64,000 bases of DNA from Taibaiella sp041660405 (lineage in GTDB: Bacteria > Bacteroidota > Bacteroidia > Chitinophagales > Chitinophagaceae): contig JBAZWL010000014.1 in the NCBI GenBank assembly GCA_041660405.1, positions 44,188 through 108,187 of the forward strand, written 5' to 3'. Every line of letters starts with the position of its first letter. The stretch's first letter is position 1. This document shows, piece after piece, positions 35,695-44,973 of the stretch. The notes beneath the pieces were generated by a model that was not told the DNA's origin, made no database searches, and saw nothing but the letters and a program-made list of their open reading frames with translations. Both the position numbers and the translations under genes were made by a program.

Positions 35695-35702
35695 CAAAGT
35701 TA
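35695..35702 (-). promoter_or_regulatory. Candidate -7 promoter element (TAACTTTG) of the MBL-NTF2 operon
   Basis: A full TAnnTTTG match on the minus strand. It puts the transcript start near 35688, about 20 bases ahead of the ATA at 35669 and 58 ahead of the first ATG, which favours the upstream start. Confidence 0.6.
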
Positions 35703-35755
35703 GTCGCAACGTGAGCTTAAAACCTTTAAACTAGTTTAATAAATGAAGGTTGGAT

Positions 35756-36349
35756 TTATCTTTTAAGAGAAATCTTCTTTCGGATATTACTTAGAAAAAC
35801 ATTGGTAATACCCAGGTAGGCGGCGATTTGAATATTCGACAGGCGTTGTATCAGTTGCGGATATTTCTCTGAAAACTCAATGTAACGTTGATCGGCAGTT
35901 TTACTCAAATTATCTATCATTCTTCTCTGCAATGCAACATTTGTTTTTTGGGTCATCACTCTGAAAAGCTTTTCTATTTTTGGTAGGTTTTCATAGGTAA
36001 ATTCCTTGTCTTTTTTTGAGATCAGCAGAACTTCACAGTCTTCAAGCGCTTCAATAAAAAGTTGCGATGGTTTTTCATTGGTAAAGCTATCGATATCCGT
36101 AATCCACCAGTTTTCGATGGCGAAATAGAGCACTTGTTCAAAGCCGTTCTTGTCAATGTGATAAACGCGCAAAAGCCCCTTAACAACAAAACCCTCGAAT
36201 CTGCATATTTCTCCCTCACTCAATAAAAAACTCTTTTTATTAATCTGACGGTGTTTAAACAGATTGCAGAATGCCGCTGTTTCGTCTTCTGAAAGAGAAA
36301 TATGGTTTGCAATGTTTTGTTGAAGAAGGCTTGTCATTTGTATTTGCAT
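35756..36349 (-). CDS. Crp/Fnr-family transcriptional regulator
   Basis: 197 residues. An N-terminal cyclic-nucleotide-binding-type jelly roll (about 25-115: SFLLSEGEICRFEGFVVKG, LLRVYHIDKNG, ENWWITDIDSF) is followed by a long dimer helix and a short C-terminal HTH (IQIAAYLGITNVFLSNIRKK). Bacteroidota members of this group usually lack the residues for cAMP or Fe-S binding, and none are evident here, so the ligand is unknown. It lies 54 bases upstream of the MBL-NTF2 promoter in the same direction and may control that operon (inference). The start could also be the Met at position 5. Confidence 0.87.
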   Translation of the reverse strand: MQIQMTSLLQQNIANHISLSEDETAAFCNLFKHRQINKKSFLLSEGEICRFEGFVVKGLLRVYHIDKNGFEQVLYFAIENWWITDIDSFTNEKPSQLFIEALEDCEVLLISKKDKEFTYENLPKIEKLFRVMTQKTNVALQRRMIDNLSKTADQRYIEFSEKYPQLIQRLSNIQIAAYLGITNVFLSNIRKKISLKR

Positions 36350-36713
36350 CCGGAGAATGTGTATGGCTAAAATACAAATTTTACAGCTTCAAAGTTATCT
36401 TAGGAGCCAGGGCTAATTTATATCAACCTGTAGAAAGTCTGCTTAGCTTCGCTGTTTTGGGTTTGTCGGAACAAAGACGGACTTTAGCGTTAGCCAGAAT
36501 AAAAGTGGGAAAAATGCATTGGCACAGTTAATCCAGGAAAAAGTTCTGGTGCTTCGATATTAAAAGGCAACTGCGCATCGCTGTTTACCTTTACCATTGA
36601 TTCAATCTGGGCGACCTTGTATATTTTCCTGAGCACCTCACCTCGGAAAATTACCGCAGATGCTTTCGTGAATAAATCTGAAATTTGAAAAAGATAACTA
36701 AGTCTTACTACTC
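36350..36713. other. Intergenic region without recognised features
   Basis: 364 bases between the minus-strand Crp gene and a plus-strand AraC fragment. Only shadow-quality frames are present. It should contain the Crp promoter, but I see no clean TAnnTTTG. Confidence 0.4.
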
Positions 36714-37010
36714 ATGCAAGTTCAGTATCTTCTACCCTCACCGCAGCTGTCGCAGTTCGTCAATGGGATCCTTGTAATCCATCATGAAGGTGCCCCGGAA
36801 TTTATATTGCCACTTTTCGCCAATGGATCGCCAGCGATTGTCTTACAGACGGCCGTCGCAAAAACGGTGGTGGGATGGAGGTTATTTGCCAATGCAAATA
36901 AAGTATCTCCAGTATGTTTAGAGGGTTACGATTCACGCTGTTACCAATTGGAACTTGGACCTTGGAGCGAACAATATTTTTATAGTGAGCTGAGAATAAT
37001 GAACATGTAG
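36714..37010 (+). pseudogene. Truncated AraC-family regulator (N-terminal part only)
   Basis: 98 codons. The first about 58 (MQVQYLLPSPQLSQFVNGIL, VIHHEGAPEFILPLFANGSP, AIVLQTA) match the sensor start of AraC regulators of the DUF6597 type. After that the sequence loses similarity and ends without any AraC HTH. No HTH fragment is found nearby, so the C-terminal two thirds have been deleted. Confidence 0.6.
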
Positions 37011-37132
37011 CATTGTATAAAATTACAAAAGGAATCAAATGAGCTTATGAGTAAAGAGAAATGAGCCTTACAATAAAGATCACGAGCGACAAAATAGCTA
37101 GTTTTGTGTACCCTTATTGATAATGGGAGAAT

Positions 37133-37436
37133 ATGACAATGAAACAGGAAGAAAAATTGAAGACTATCAGCTATTCAGGTATATTTCTGTCCTGCTTTTC
37201 TGATTACAGTGAAAAATGTATCCATACTACCCCGGAGCATACACTTGTCTATTTGTATTCAGGTGAACAGGTGATAGAGGATAGGGATAAGAAGATTGCT
37301 ATACAAGCTGGAGAATGTGCATTTATCAGGCGTGACCATCGTCTTATGATGTATAAAAATAGTAAGGGGGGAAGAACTTTATAAGGGAATTTCCCTTGCG
37401 TTCAAACGAAATGTTTTACGCGAGTCCACCTACTGA
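37133..37436 (+). pseudogene. Frameshifted and truncated AraC-family regulator
   Basis: The first frame has the AraC N-terminal cupin-like region (HTTPEHTLVYLYSGEQVIED, AGECAFIRRDHRLMMYKNS) and stops at 37384. The natural continuation, YKGISLAFKRNVLREST, is in the next frame from 37380 to the stop at 37434-37436. The HTH half is missing. It differs from the AraC fragment just before it, so two separate regulators have decayed here. Confidence 0.7.
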
Positions 37437-37484
37437 GGTCTAAAGTTTAATCACTTTAAATGAGCTTCTCAGAAAAGAAAGTTG

Positions 37485-37525
37485 AGCCTCATAGCAACGT
37501 CGCTATGAGGCTTTAATTTTAATTT
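37485..37525 (+). terminator. Strong hairpin between AraC remnant and acetyltransferase
   Basis: Perfect 11-bp arms (AGCCTCATAGC and GCTATGAGGCT) around 6 bases, followed by TTTAATTTTAATTTT. Probably the old terminator of the AraC gene. Confidence 0.7.
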
Positions 37526-37556
37526 TGCTTTATAGTTTAAAGCATTGCAAAAGCAC

Positions 37557-38123
37557 ATGGAAGTTATTGAAGTAAATATTTTTGAGCGGTTAAGAGCAGG
37601 AATGCCCATAAGGTTGAACGATCCTGAATATTCAAAAATCAATGAGGAGGTTGGAAGGACAATAAAACTTTCACAGCAGCTCAACGCAGCTACCGATATC
37701 GACCAGGTATGCCACTACTTGAGCGATATAACCGGAGCAAAGATCGACGACAGCACCATTATATTTACACCGTTTTATACCAACTTCGGCAAGTTTACAC
37801 AGATAGGAAGAAACGTCTTTATCAACCATGCCTGTTCATTTCTTGATATGGGCGGAATTACAATCGAAGATGACGTTCTAATTGAGCCAAAAGCAAATCT
37901 CATCACAGAAAATCACCCCTTAGATCCTAATGACAGGAGGGCCTTAATTACAAAACCTATTACTATAAAAAGGAAGGCCTGGATTGGTGCAGGTGCCACC
38001 ATATTGCCCGGGGTAACCGTAGGCGAAAATGCCGTGGTAGCAGCTGGAGCCGTTGTTTCAAAAGACGTACCTGATAATGTTATTGTAGGTGGCATTCCAG
38101 CAAAAATTATTAAATCACTTTAA
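37557..38123 (+). CDS. Hexapeptide-repeat sugar O-acetyltransferase (Maa/NodL-like)
   Basis: About 188 residues. The start is placed at the ATG at 37557 rather than the TTG 12 bases upstream. The N-terminal part (NIFERLRAGMPIRLNDPEYS) is the short helical cap seen in maltose and galactoside acetyltransferases. The rest is a left-handed beta-helix of hexapeptide repeats (IFTPFYTNFGKFTQIGRNVF, GGITIEDDVLIEPKANL, IGAGATILPGVTVGENAVV, AAGAVVSKDVPDNVIVGGIP), with the expected catalytic His in FINHACSF or TENHPL. It would transfer acetyl from acetyl-CoA to a sugar or similar alcohol. It lies 13 bases before a broken hydrolase gene. Confidence 0.88.
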   Translation: MEVIEVNIFERLRAGMPIRLNDPEYSKINEEVGRTIKLSQQLNAATDIDQVCHYLSDITGAKIDDSTIIFTPFYTNFGKFTQIGRNVFINHACSFLDMGGITIEDDVLIEPKANLITENHPLDPNDRRALITKPITIKRKAWIGAGATILPGVTVGENAVVAAGAVVSKDVPDNVIVGGIPAKIIKSL

Positions 38124-38136
38124 AACATATAATAGA

Positions 38137-39213
38137 ATGAATCAGCTAAAAATAGTTATAGCAGCGTCCTTGCTGATATTGATGCAGGCTTGCACGGAAA
38201 CAAGTACTAAAGAACAACCTAAAAAACAGAAGAATTGGAACAAATTTCACCAAAAGACTACACGACATTTAAAGTAAGTGACAACGTGGAAATGTATAAG
38301 GTTACTTTCAAGAACCAATTCAAAATGGATGTTGCGGGGCATTTGTTTATCCCTAAAAATTTAGACCGTAACGCAAAACATGCAGCTATCATTGTTGGAC
38401 ATCCAATGGGTGCAGTAAAAGAACAGAGTGCGGACGTTTATGCTTCAAATATGGCTGATCAGGGATTTATTTCTTTAGCTATTGACCTATCATTCTGGGG
38501 TGAGAGTGCAGGTGAGCCACGTAATGCTGTTGCACCAGATATTTATGCGGAAGACTTCAGTGCAGCGGTTGATTTTTTGGGTACACGGCCGTTCGTTGAC
38601 CGGAACAAAATTGGAATCATTGGTGTTTGCGGCAGTGGCAGCTTTGTGATTAGTGCTGCAAAGATTGACCCAAGAATGAAAGCCATTGCAACAGTGAGTA
38701 TGTATGATATGGGGTCAGCCAGCCGCAATGCTTTGAACCATTCTCAAACCCTTGAGCAGAGAAAGAAAAATCAGCAGGAAGCTGCAGAGCAACGTTACGC
38801 AGAATTTACTGGTGGTGAAATTAAATACATTGGAGGTACAGTACATAAGTTGGATGATAAAACCGATCCTATTCAACGGGAGTTTTATGATTTTCTACCG
38901 TACACCAAGAGGGGAATATACGCCCAAAGGAGGTTCTCCAAAACTCACAACGCATCCTACATTGAGCAGTAATGTAAAGTTTAATAATTTTTATCCGTTC
39001 AATGATATAGAAACAATTTCTCCACGTCCGATGCTCTTCATTGCCGGCGACAAAGCGCACTCGAAAGAGTTTAGCGAAGACGCATATAAACGTGCAGCAG
39101 AGCCAAAAGAATTGTACTATGTTCCTAACGCAGGTCATGTTGATTTATACGACAAGACTGATTTGATCCCTTTTGAAAAACTGGATACATTCTTCAAGAA
39201 TTATTTAAAATAA
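38137..39213 (+). pseudogene. Alpha/beta hydrolase with two compensating frameshifts
   Basis: A lipoprotein signal (MNQLKIVIAASLLILMQAC) starts at 38137 in one frame. The hydrolase body (SPKDYTTFKVSD, HAAIIVGHPMGAVKEQ, IGIIGVCGSGSFV) is in a second frame, and the C-terminus (YRTPRGEYTPKGG, PMLFIAGDKAHSKEF, YVPNAGHVDLYD) is back in the first. The joins fall at an A6 run (38221-38226, one A short) and a T4 run (about 38891-38894, one T too many). Both nucleophile elbow (CGSGS) and final His are intact, so this could be a recent pseudogene, sequencing error, or slippage product. Confidence 0.75.
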
Positions 39214-39329
39214 GAGGAGAAAAAGGTCCCTGAATGGGGGGATCACTTAATATTGATAAAATCCGCTTAAATGGTGGGATTTCGAAAGTTTTCAAAATTG
39301 GGGCCCTGAATGGGGCGCCAATTTTTTTT

Positions 39330-39422
39330 GACCTGTTTTGATTTATTTTAAAGAACTTCTTTGTGTAATGCAAATATATCATTTAGTAGAATCTGCCAAA
39401 GACTATCGTCAATTTTAGTATG
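39330..39422 (+). repeat. 93-bp direct repeat, copy 2
   Basis: The partner of 34036-34128, same orientation and length. Just upstream, CCCTGAATGGGG occurs twice (about 39231 and 39305), the second inside the inverted repeat TTGGGGCC...GGCGCCAA. No gene lies in 39214-39499. Confidence 0.75.
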
Positions 39423-39499
39423 TCTGTTCTTTAGCAATTGATGATATATTGCCCTGATTTAGGTAAGTAGTTCTGGTTTCATATACTTTAGTTGTTCGA

Positions 39500-40076
39500 C
39501 TATTTTTCCGCCTGCTCTTTCAGCTTTACCAGCCATTGCCCAATATTTTTACTAACCATATTGGGTGCAAAAATCTTCTCCATTCTTGTTTTTGGTCCAT
39601 TTTGGGATTCGTTTGAAACAGCCTTGCAGCCATCCCTGGTTGGGATAATCATCCATGCATTGTAAACGGTCATTTTTTTGTTTTCGGTTTCGCCTAACCA
39701 AGCTACATGGTAGGGAGGCTTAAATTCCTTTATAGTTGAAGTGAATTTGCCTGCGGGATACCAGATAAAAACACTCGACGGATTAAGCTTACCTTCAGTC
39801 GAGTTCAGCAGTTCAATACCTTCCGATTTCCTATACCATTCCGGCCATTTGGAAGCATTGATGAAGATATCCCAAACCACTTGGGGGGAAGCTTTGATGT
39901 CTATTTCGTTGTGTATGAAAAAAATCAGATTCTGCTGGCTTGAAGCCTTTCGGCCAGTTGATCTTTTCAGAATAGGGCAGGCTTGACTGAACTACTTTCT
40001 TGTGTGAGTAACAAGAGGAAAGCAATATTGACATGCCCGTTAAGCTAACGAGTATGAATAATTTTGTTGTTTTCAT
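39500..40076 (-). pseudogene. SRPBCC (START/Bet v1-like) lipoprotein with one frameshift
   Basis: The first frame from 40076 has a lipoprotein signal (LSSCYSHKK) and NWPKGFKPAESDFF. The second, ending at 39500, continues VWDIFINASKWPEWYRKSEG, SSVFIWYPAGKFTS and NGPKTRMEKIFAPNMV, a START-like ligand-binding fold as in polyketide cyclase/SRPBCC proteins. Removing one T from the T7 run at the join (complement of about 39916-39922) restores a single frame with DIKASPQVVWDIF. It follows an SDR gene in the same direction. Confidence 0.75.
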
Positions 40077-40099
40077 TCTATGTATAATTTAAAAAATTT

Positions 40100-40873
40100 T
40101 TATTTTTGACTGGCCAATCCCTTTTTAATCTTCATCATAATACCATCAGGTACAAAATTGGGGAGTTTTGAGTTAAACCAGTTTTGAAAGCCCACTACTT
40201 TTTTTCCACTTCCTTCTAAGAGATGCTTTACACCCTGCACTGCCACATCTTTGGGATGCATCGGTTTGGTTTTGTGAAGATTTGTAGATTGCATTTTATC
40301 AGTGGTAAAGCCAGTGTCTGTCGTTCCGGGATAAAGGGAATTTAAAACAACGCCGGTGCCTTCCAGTTCAGCGGCAAGCGTTTCACTAAATGCCAATACA
40401 AATGCTTTGGTTGCTGAGTACACGGCAAAATAGGGGAATGGCAGAAACGAAAGCACTGAGCCTATATTCATGATCCTGCCGGATCTGCGGCTGACCATAT
40501 CCTGTGCAAAAAGCTTGGTAAGCACTACCAAACTGGAAATATTTAATTGAATCATATTCAGTTCTTCTTCCAGTGGCGTTTCAGTAAAATTGCCATAGTT
40601 GCCCACACCTGCATTATTTACCAGATGGCTCACTAATAAGCTTTCCTCTTTGACCTTTTTGTACAGGCCTTTAGCAGCATTCACATCAGAAAGGTCTGTA
40701 GCAAAATATTGGACCAGAATGCCATACCTTTTTGTTAAATCAGCTTGCATCTGTTGCAATTTACTTTCCGTACGTGCAACCAATATCAGATTAAATGCTT
40801 TCTCTGCTAACTGGTTCGCCATTTCGTATCCAATGCCGGATGATGCTCCGGTAATTAAAATATATTCTTTCAT
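40100..40873 (-). CDS. SDR-family short-chain dehydrogenase/reductase
   Basis: 257 residues with the classical Rossmann fold: TGASSGIGYEMA (cofactor glycine motif, 7-18), an Arg-rich loop VARTESKL favouring NADP(H), NNAGVGNYG, a Ser in NIGSVLSFLPF, and the active-site YSATK motif. The C-terminal basic tail (MMKIKKGLASQK) is typical of the DltE/KR-like group acting on lipophilic substrates. It is encoded between a 3-hydroxyacyl-CoA dehydrogenase and a lipid-binding-type SRPBCC gene, so a lipid or acyl substrate is plausible (inference). Confidence 0.9.
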   Translation of the reverse strand: MKEYILITGASSGIGYEMANQLAEKAFNLILVARTESKLQQMQADLTKRYGILVQYFATDLSDVNAAKGLYKKVKEESLLVSHLVNNAGVGNYGNFTETPLEEELNMIQLNISSLVVLTKLFAQDMVSRRSGRIMNIGSVLSFLPFPYFAVYSATKAFVLAFSETLAAELEGTGVVLNSLYPGTTDTGFTTDKMQSTNLHKTKPMHPKDVAVQGVKHLLEGSGKKVVGFQNWFNSKLPNFVPDGIMMKIKKGLASQK

Positions 40874-40924
40874 TTTAGTAAAAATTAAGTGAGTAATATT
40901 TAATTCTTCTTTTGAGCTGATTCC

Positions 40925-41821
40925 CTATTTCAGGAAATCAGCATCTTGGTAGGCCGGGTTTGGATACTTGTAAAAACCCTCTCCCGTAGATATACCCAGC
41001 TTGTTCTGATCAATGAAGTTCTCCTTCATAAAGCCCTGCCTTTGTTCCCAAGCTTCATCTCCATTTGACTCGGCCATTGATTTCACCACATTGTATGCCG
41101 TATTCATTCCCACAAAATCTAACATAGCCATTGGTCCCATATCTACCCCCAGGCTCTTCATCCAGGTCTTGTCAATAGAGGCTACATCTGCAACGCCATT
41201 TCTGTACAAGTCGAACCCAGCTATCAATAGCGGCAATAATAGTGAGTTAGTGATGTACCCAGGCTGTTCTTTGTAAATCGGGATGGATACCATGCCTATC
41301 GTTTTGGCAAACTGAACGATCTGTTCAAAAATTTCGGGATCTGTACCTGGATGTCCCATAATTTCAGCCAGGTTATTCTTGAGCAGATTAGTGGCGAAGT
41401 GCAAAGCTAAAAACCGTTCAGGTCTGCCTGTCTCGGCAGCAAACTGGCTTGGCAACAGAGTAGAAGTGTTGGTGCAGAAAATAGTTTTTGATGGAGCCAC
41501 AGCACCTAGTCTGGTATAAAAGTCCTTTTTTATCTGAATGTTTTCCGGAATCGCTTCAATAGTGAGGTCGGCATCCTTTACAGATTCCACCAAATCAGTT
41601 GTAAAACTTATTGTAGACACGGCAATATCCAAATCCGCAAGTTTGGCGTTCAAGTCCTGTTGATACGATTGTTTAAACTGTTTAAATTTCAGCTTGGCGA
41701 GCTCCAACAGTTCTTCGTTGATATCGAATAAAGTCACATTATAGCCGTGGTAGGCTGTCTGAAAGGCAATCTGCGCACCCAGTACGCCAGATCCCAATAC
41801 GGTAACGTTTTTAATATTCAT
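40925..41821 (-). CDS. 3-hydroxyacyl-CoA dehydrogenase
   Basis: 298 residues. NAD-binding GSGVLGAQIAFQTAYHG (10-26), then SVKDADLTIEAIPENIQIK, TNTSTLLPS (with the catalytic Ser), a family His in LALHFATNLL, and the helical C-terminal domain (PGYITNSLLLPLLIAG, GVDMGPMAMLDFVGMNTAYN). It oxidises 3-hydroxyacyl-CoA to 3-ketoacyl-CoA with NAD. It is a stand-alone HADH, not fused to an enoyl-CoA hydratase, and lies 88 bases after the RND pump gene on the same strand, with an SDR gene next. Confidence 0.9.
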   Translation of the reverse strand: MNIKNVTVLGSGVLGAQIAFQTAYHGYNVTLFDINEELLELAKLKFKQFKQSYQQDLNAKLADLDIAVSTISFTTDLVESVKDADLTIEAIPENIQIKKDFYTRLGAVAPSKTIFCTNTSTLLPSQFAAETGRPERFLALHFATNLLKNNLAEIMGHPGTDPEIFEQIVQFAKTIGMVSIPIYKEQPGYITNSLLLPLLIAGFDLYRNGVADVASIDKTWMKSLGVDMGPMAMLDFVGMNTAYNVVKSMAESNGDEAWEQRQGFMKENFIDQNKLGISTGEGFYKYPNPAYQDADFLK

Positions 41822-41909
41822 AATATTTAATTTTTAAGTATGCGGTTAATCAGGTTAATTGGGAACAGTCTCAATTCTGGCAACAAGTCTTCTCATCTAT
41901 GTTGACAGA

Positions 41910-44900
41910 TCATATCTTTTCATGCAACTGTGGAGGTATGAGTTTGTACATTACCGGTGTCACGATCCTTGACAATATCGTCGAGCTGATCAGTCCGCCA
42001 ATCAGTACGATGGCCAGTGGCGCGATCTGCGGATTGGGATTCATGGCAATCGGGATCAAGCCACAGATGGCCGTTATGGAAGTAAGTACAACAGGTAAGA
42101 ACCTGGTTTCCCCTGCAATGTTTATCGCCTCGTCTATACTTTTTCCCTCTTCGCGCAACTGGTTGGTAAAATCAACCAATAACAATGAGTTCTTCACCTG
42201 TATGCCCGATAGACCGATGAAACCGATGATGGATACCAGTGACATCGGGTTTCCGGTTATAAGTAGAAATATCACCCCGCCCAAAACGCCCAGTGGGATA
42301 ATCGACAAAACGATAATGATTCCCTTAAATGTCTTGAACTGTAGCAGCAGGACGGCGATAAACAGGAACGTGCTTAAAATGATAACCGAAAGGAAATTAC
42401 CGCCCAGCGCATCACCTTCCGATTCGGCCTCACCCGACAATTTATAATAATAGTCTTTGGGCATTTTTAGTTTGTTGAGTTCTGGTACAATGTCCTTGAG
42501 GATATCGTTCGCCAGTACATTGTCCTTGGTGAGTGAGGTCACCTTTGCAAACCGTGATTTATTGAAATGGTTGATGGTGGTAGGCGAGGTTTCCAGGCCA
42601 ATGGTAGCAATCTGGTCGATCTGTATCGGTGAACCCTGGATATTATTCACATAAAGGTTCTTCAATGCGTCCAGATTTGAAAACTTATTACGTGGGATGG
42701 TGATCACCACGTTCCTCGAATCGCCCCTGTCGTCAATATAATCTCCAACATTCAGTCCGGCTACGGCCATCCTGATCACCTTGTCAATGTCGCTGGTCAG
42801 TACGCCCAAAGTCCGGGCCTTTTCCTTATCGATCTTGATTTTTACATCAGATTTATAGGCATTGAGTTCGTTGTTGATGAAAAAAGTACCTGGATGCTTG
42901 CGTAACAACTCTTCCACTTTGAACGAAAGCGACCTGAGAGTATCCTGGTTCTCCCCAAACACCCTCACCACGATATTGGCCTCGATTGGCGTACCTTGTT
43001 CGAAATCCTTCACCTCTATTTTTGCATAGGGGAAATCACTAAACTTGCTTCTGAGCGTTTTGATCAGTTCAGTCTTGTCGTTTGGACTTGTCTCTTCTTC
43101 CAATTGCACGAAAATCTGTGCAAAATCCGGTTTTATATCTTGCTGATGCACGTTGTAATAGATCTGTGGATTACCTTTTCCTACGTTAGAGGTGTAGTAA
43201 ACGATTTCGCTATGTTTTTTTAGCTCCGTTTCCACCAGCTTTGTGGCCCTGTCGCTTTCAGGGATATTTGCCTGTAACGGCATTTTAATGTTAATCAGAA
43301 ACATCGGTTTTTCAGAAGTAGGAAAAAGTTTGAACCCTGCCAGTGGGAAGAGTAAAAAGGCCAGAACGCTTAATGCAATGGATACCCCAATCGTTACCTT
43401 TGGCCATTTTAGTGCCAGTGGCATAATGCCGCGATAAGACCATGTCAAAAAGCCCTGTAGTTTTTTTAAGAAATAATTTCCCTCTCCATGGGTATGGGTT
43501 TTCAGGATCTTGCTACCGATAAAAGGCACGAGCGTTAGCGCTACGATCATAGAGGCCAATACGCTGGTAATAATGGCCATAGGCAGGCTTCGGATAAATT
43601 CTCCGGCCATATCAGGCAGAAGGGCCAATGGTAAAAATGCAATCACAAGCGTTGCAGTACAACCTACAACCGCTGCCCCAATCTGCTTGGTCCCCTTCAA
43701 AATGGCATCCTTTCTGGTATGCCCTTCCCTGAGCCACCTTTCGATATTTTCTACAACAACGATACTGTCATCCACCAATAGCCCTAATGCTACCACAAGC
43801 CCCACAATACTGAGCTGGTTGAGTGAGAAGCCTAGCAAGTTCATCGCAATAAGGCCAAGGGCCAGTGAAAGGGGAATAGAGATCATTACGATCAGCGATG
43901 GCCTGAAGCCCAAAGGTAGCAGGGTAACCACCACGAGTAGGATGGCCAATCCAAAATCAAAGCCCAGGTGTCCCAGGCGTTTTGACACCATATCTGCCTG
44001 ATCAAAGTTTTTGACCATTTTGATGTTCTCCGGCAATGTTTCAGAAAACTGTTCCAATACGGGAGTGTACTCTTTCTTAACCTGGCTGATATCCACATTG
44101 TTCTTCATCGAAGATGTAACCAATATACAGCGTTGCCCATTGATCCTGGTAATGTGGTTAATGGTGCCGTCCTTATAGCCCACTTGAGCCACATCCTTTA
44201 GGTATATAATTTTTCCATTGGCATTGTAGATGACCGTGTTGGCCACATCCTCTACATTCTTGAACTTGCCACTCGTCTTTACATTAAAAACTTTGCTGTC
44301 CATATTGATGCTTCCACCCGGAATGTCAGCTGCCTCACTTTGCAGACTACCCATTACCAGGTTCAATGGTATTTTGAACTGGGCGAGCTTATCCAGTTGC
44401 ATATCAATCCGGATTTCCTGCTCTGGCATCCCTGTGTATTTCACCTCTCTCAGGTTGGTGATTTTTTCCAGCTGGGTTTTCAATTTGTCTGCATTGTCCC
44501 TTAATGTTTTGGACGAGGCGGTGTTTGAGATCAGCGCAACCTGGATGATCTTTACATCTGATGATGCAATTTTTTCGGTCTTGATCAGATAGATGTCCTT
44601 TGGAAGTTCGCCGTTTTTTAGGGCGTTGATCTCGGTTGATATTTCCTGGTACTTGTTGTCCACATCCACACCATATTTGAACTTGATCTGTATAGCTGCT
44701 ACCCCATCTTCAACCGTGGTCAGGATCTTATCAATGTTCTCTAGACCATAGATCTTATTTTCGATGGGTTTTACCACCTGCTCTTCCATGTCCTTGGGAC
44801 TGGTGCCAGGGTAGATTACCGTAACCAGGTATTGTGGAGGATGGGTTGTGGGATCTTCTGAGCGGGGCATGGTAAAGAGTGTCAGCAGGCCTACCACCGC

Positions 44901-44963
44901 AACAAGCACAAATATGATCAGGGTAAACTGATAGTTCTTTACGGCAAAATTTGTAATTTTCAT
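41910..44963 (-). CDS. RND efflux permease (AcrB-like inner-membrane subunit)
   Basis: 1017 residues with the full 12-TM, two-porter-lobe layout. TM1 starts at about residue 12, after MKITNFAVKNYQF; motif A is GLVVALGLLVDDSIVVVENI with the proton-relay aspartates in TM4. The second half mirrors the first (VIILSTFLFIAVLLLQFKTF, GFIGLSGIQVKNSLLLVDFT). It is of the HAE/hydrophobe type rather than the CusA metal type. It would pump substrates in antiport with protons, with the adaptor and TolC-like proteins encoded upstream (gap of 10 bases to the adaptor). The TetR regulator at 47444-48052 probably controls it. Confidence 0.94.
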   Translation of the reverse strand: MKITNFAVKNYQFTLIIFVLVAVVGLLTLFTMPRSEDPTTHPPQYLVTVIYPGTSPKDMEEQVVKPIENKIYGLENIDKILTTVEDGVAAIQIKFKYGVDVDNKYQEISTEINALKNGELPKDIYLIKTEKIASSDVKIIQVALISNTASSKTLRDNADKLKTQLEKITNLREVKYTGMPEQEIRIDMQLDKLAQFKIPLNLVMGSLQSEAADIPGGSINMDSKVFNVKTSGKFKNVEDVANTVIYNANGKIIYLKDVAQVGYKDGTINHITRINGQRCILVTSSMKNNVDISQVKKEYTPVLEQFSETLPENIKMVKNFDQADMVSKRLGHLGFDFGLAILLVVVTLLPLGFRPSLIVMISIPLSLALGLIAMNLLGFSLNQLSIVGLVVALGLLVDDSIVVVENIERWLREGHTRKDAILKGTKQIGAAVVGCTATLVIAFLPLALLPDMAGEFIRSLPMAIITSVLASMIVALTLVPFIGSKILKTHTHGEGNYFLKKLQGFLTWSYRGIMPLALKWPKVTIGVSIALSVLAFLLFPLAGFKLFPTSEKPMFLINIKMPLQANIPESDRATKLVETELKKHSEIVYYTSNVGKGNPQIYYNVHQQDIKPDFAQIFVQLEEETSPNDKTELIKTLRSKFSDFPYAKIEVKDFEQGTPIEANIVVRVFGENQDTLRSLSFKVEELLRKHPGTFFINNELNAYKSDVKIKIDKEKARTLGVLTSDIDKVIRMAVAGLNVGDYIDDRGDSRNVVITIPRNKFSNLDALKNLYVNNIQGSPIQIDQIATIGLETSPTTINHFNKSRFAKVTSLTKDNVLANDILKDIVPELNKLKMPKDYYYKLSGEAESEGDALGGNFLSVIILSTFLFIAVLLLQFKTFKGIIIVLSIIPLGVLGGVIFLLITGNPMSLVSIIGFIGLSGIQVKNSLLLVDFTNQLREEGKSIDEAINIAGETRFLPVVLTSITAICGLIPIAMNPNPQIAPLAIVLIGGLISSTILSRIVTPVMYKLIPPQLHEKI

Positions 44964-44973
44964 GTCGGCGGTT

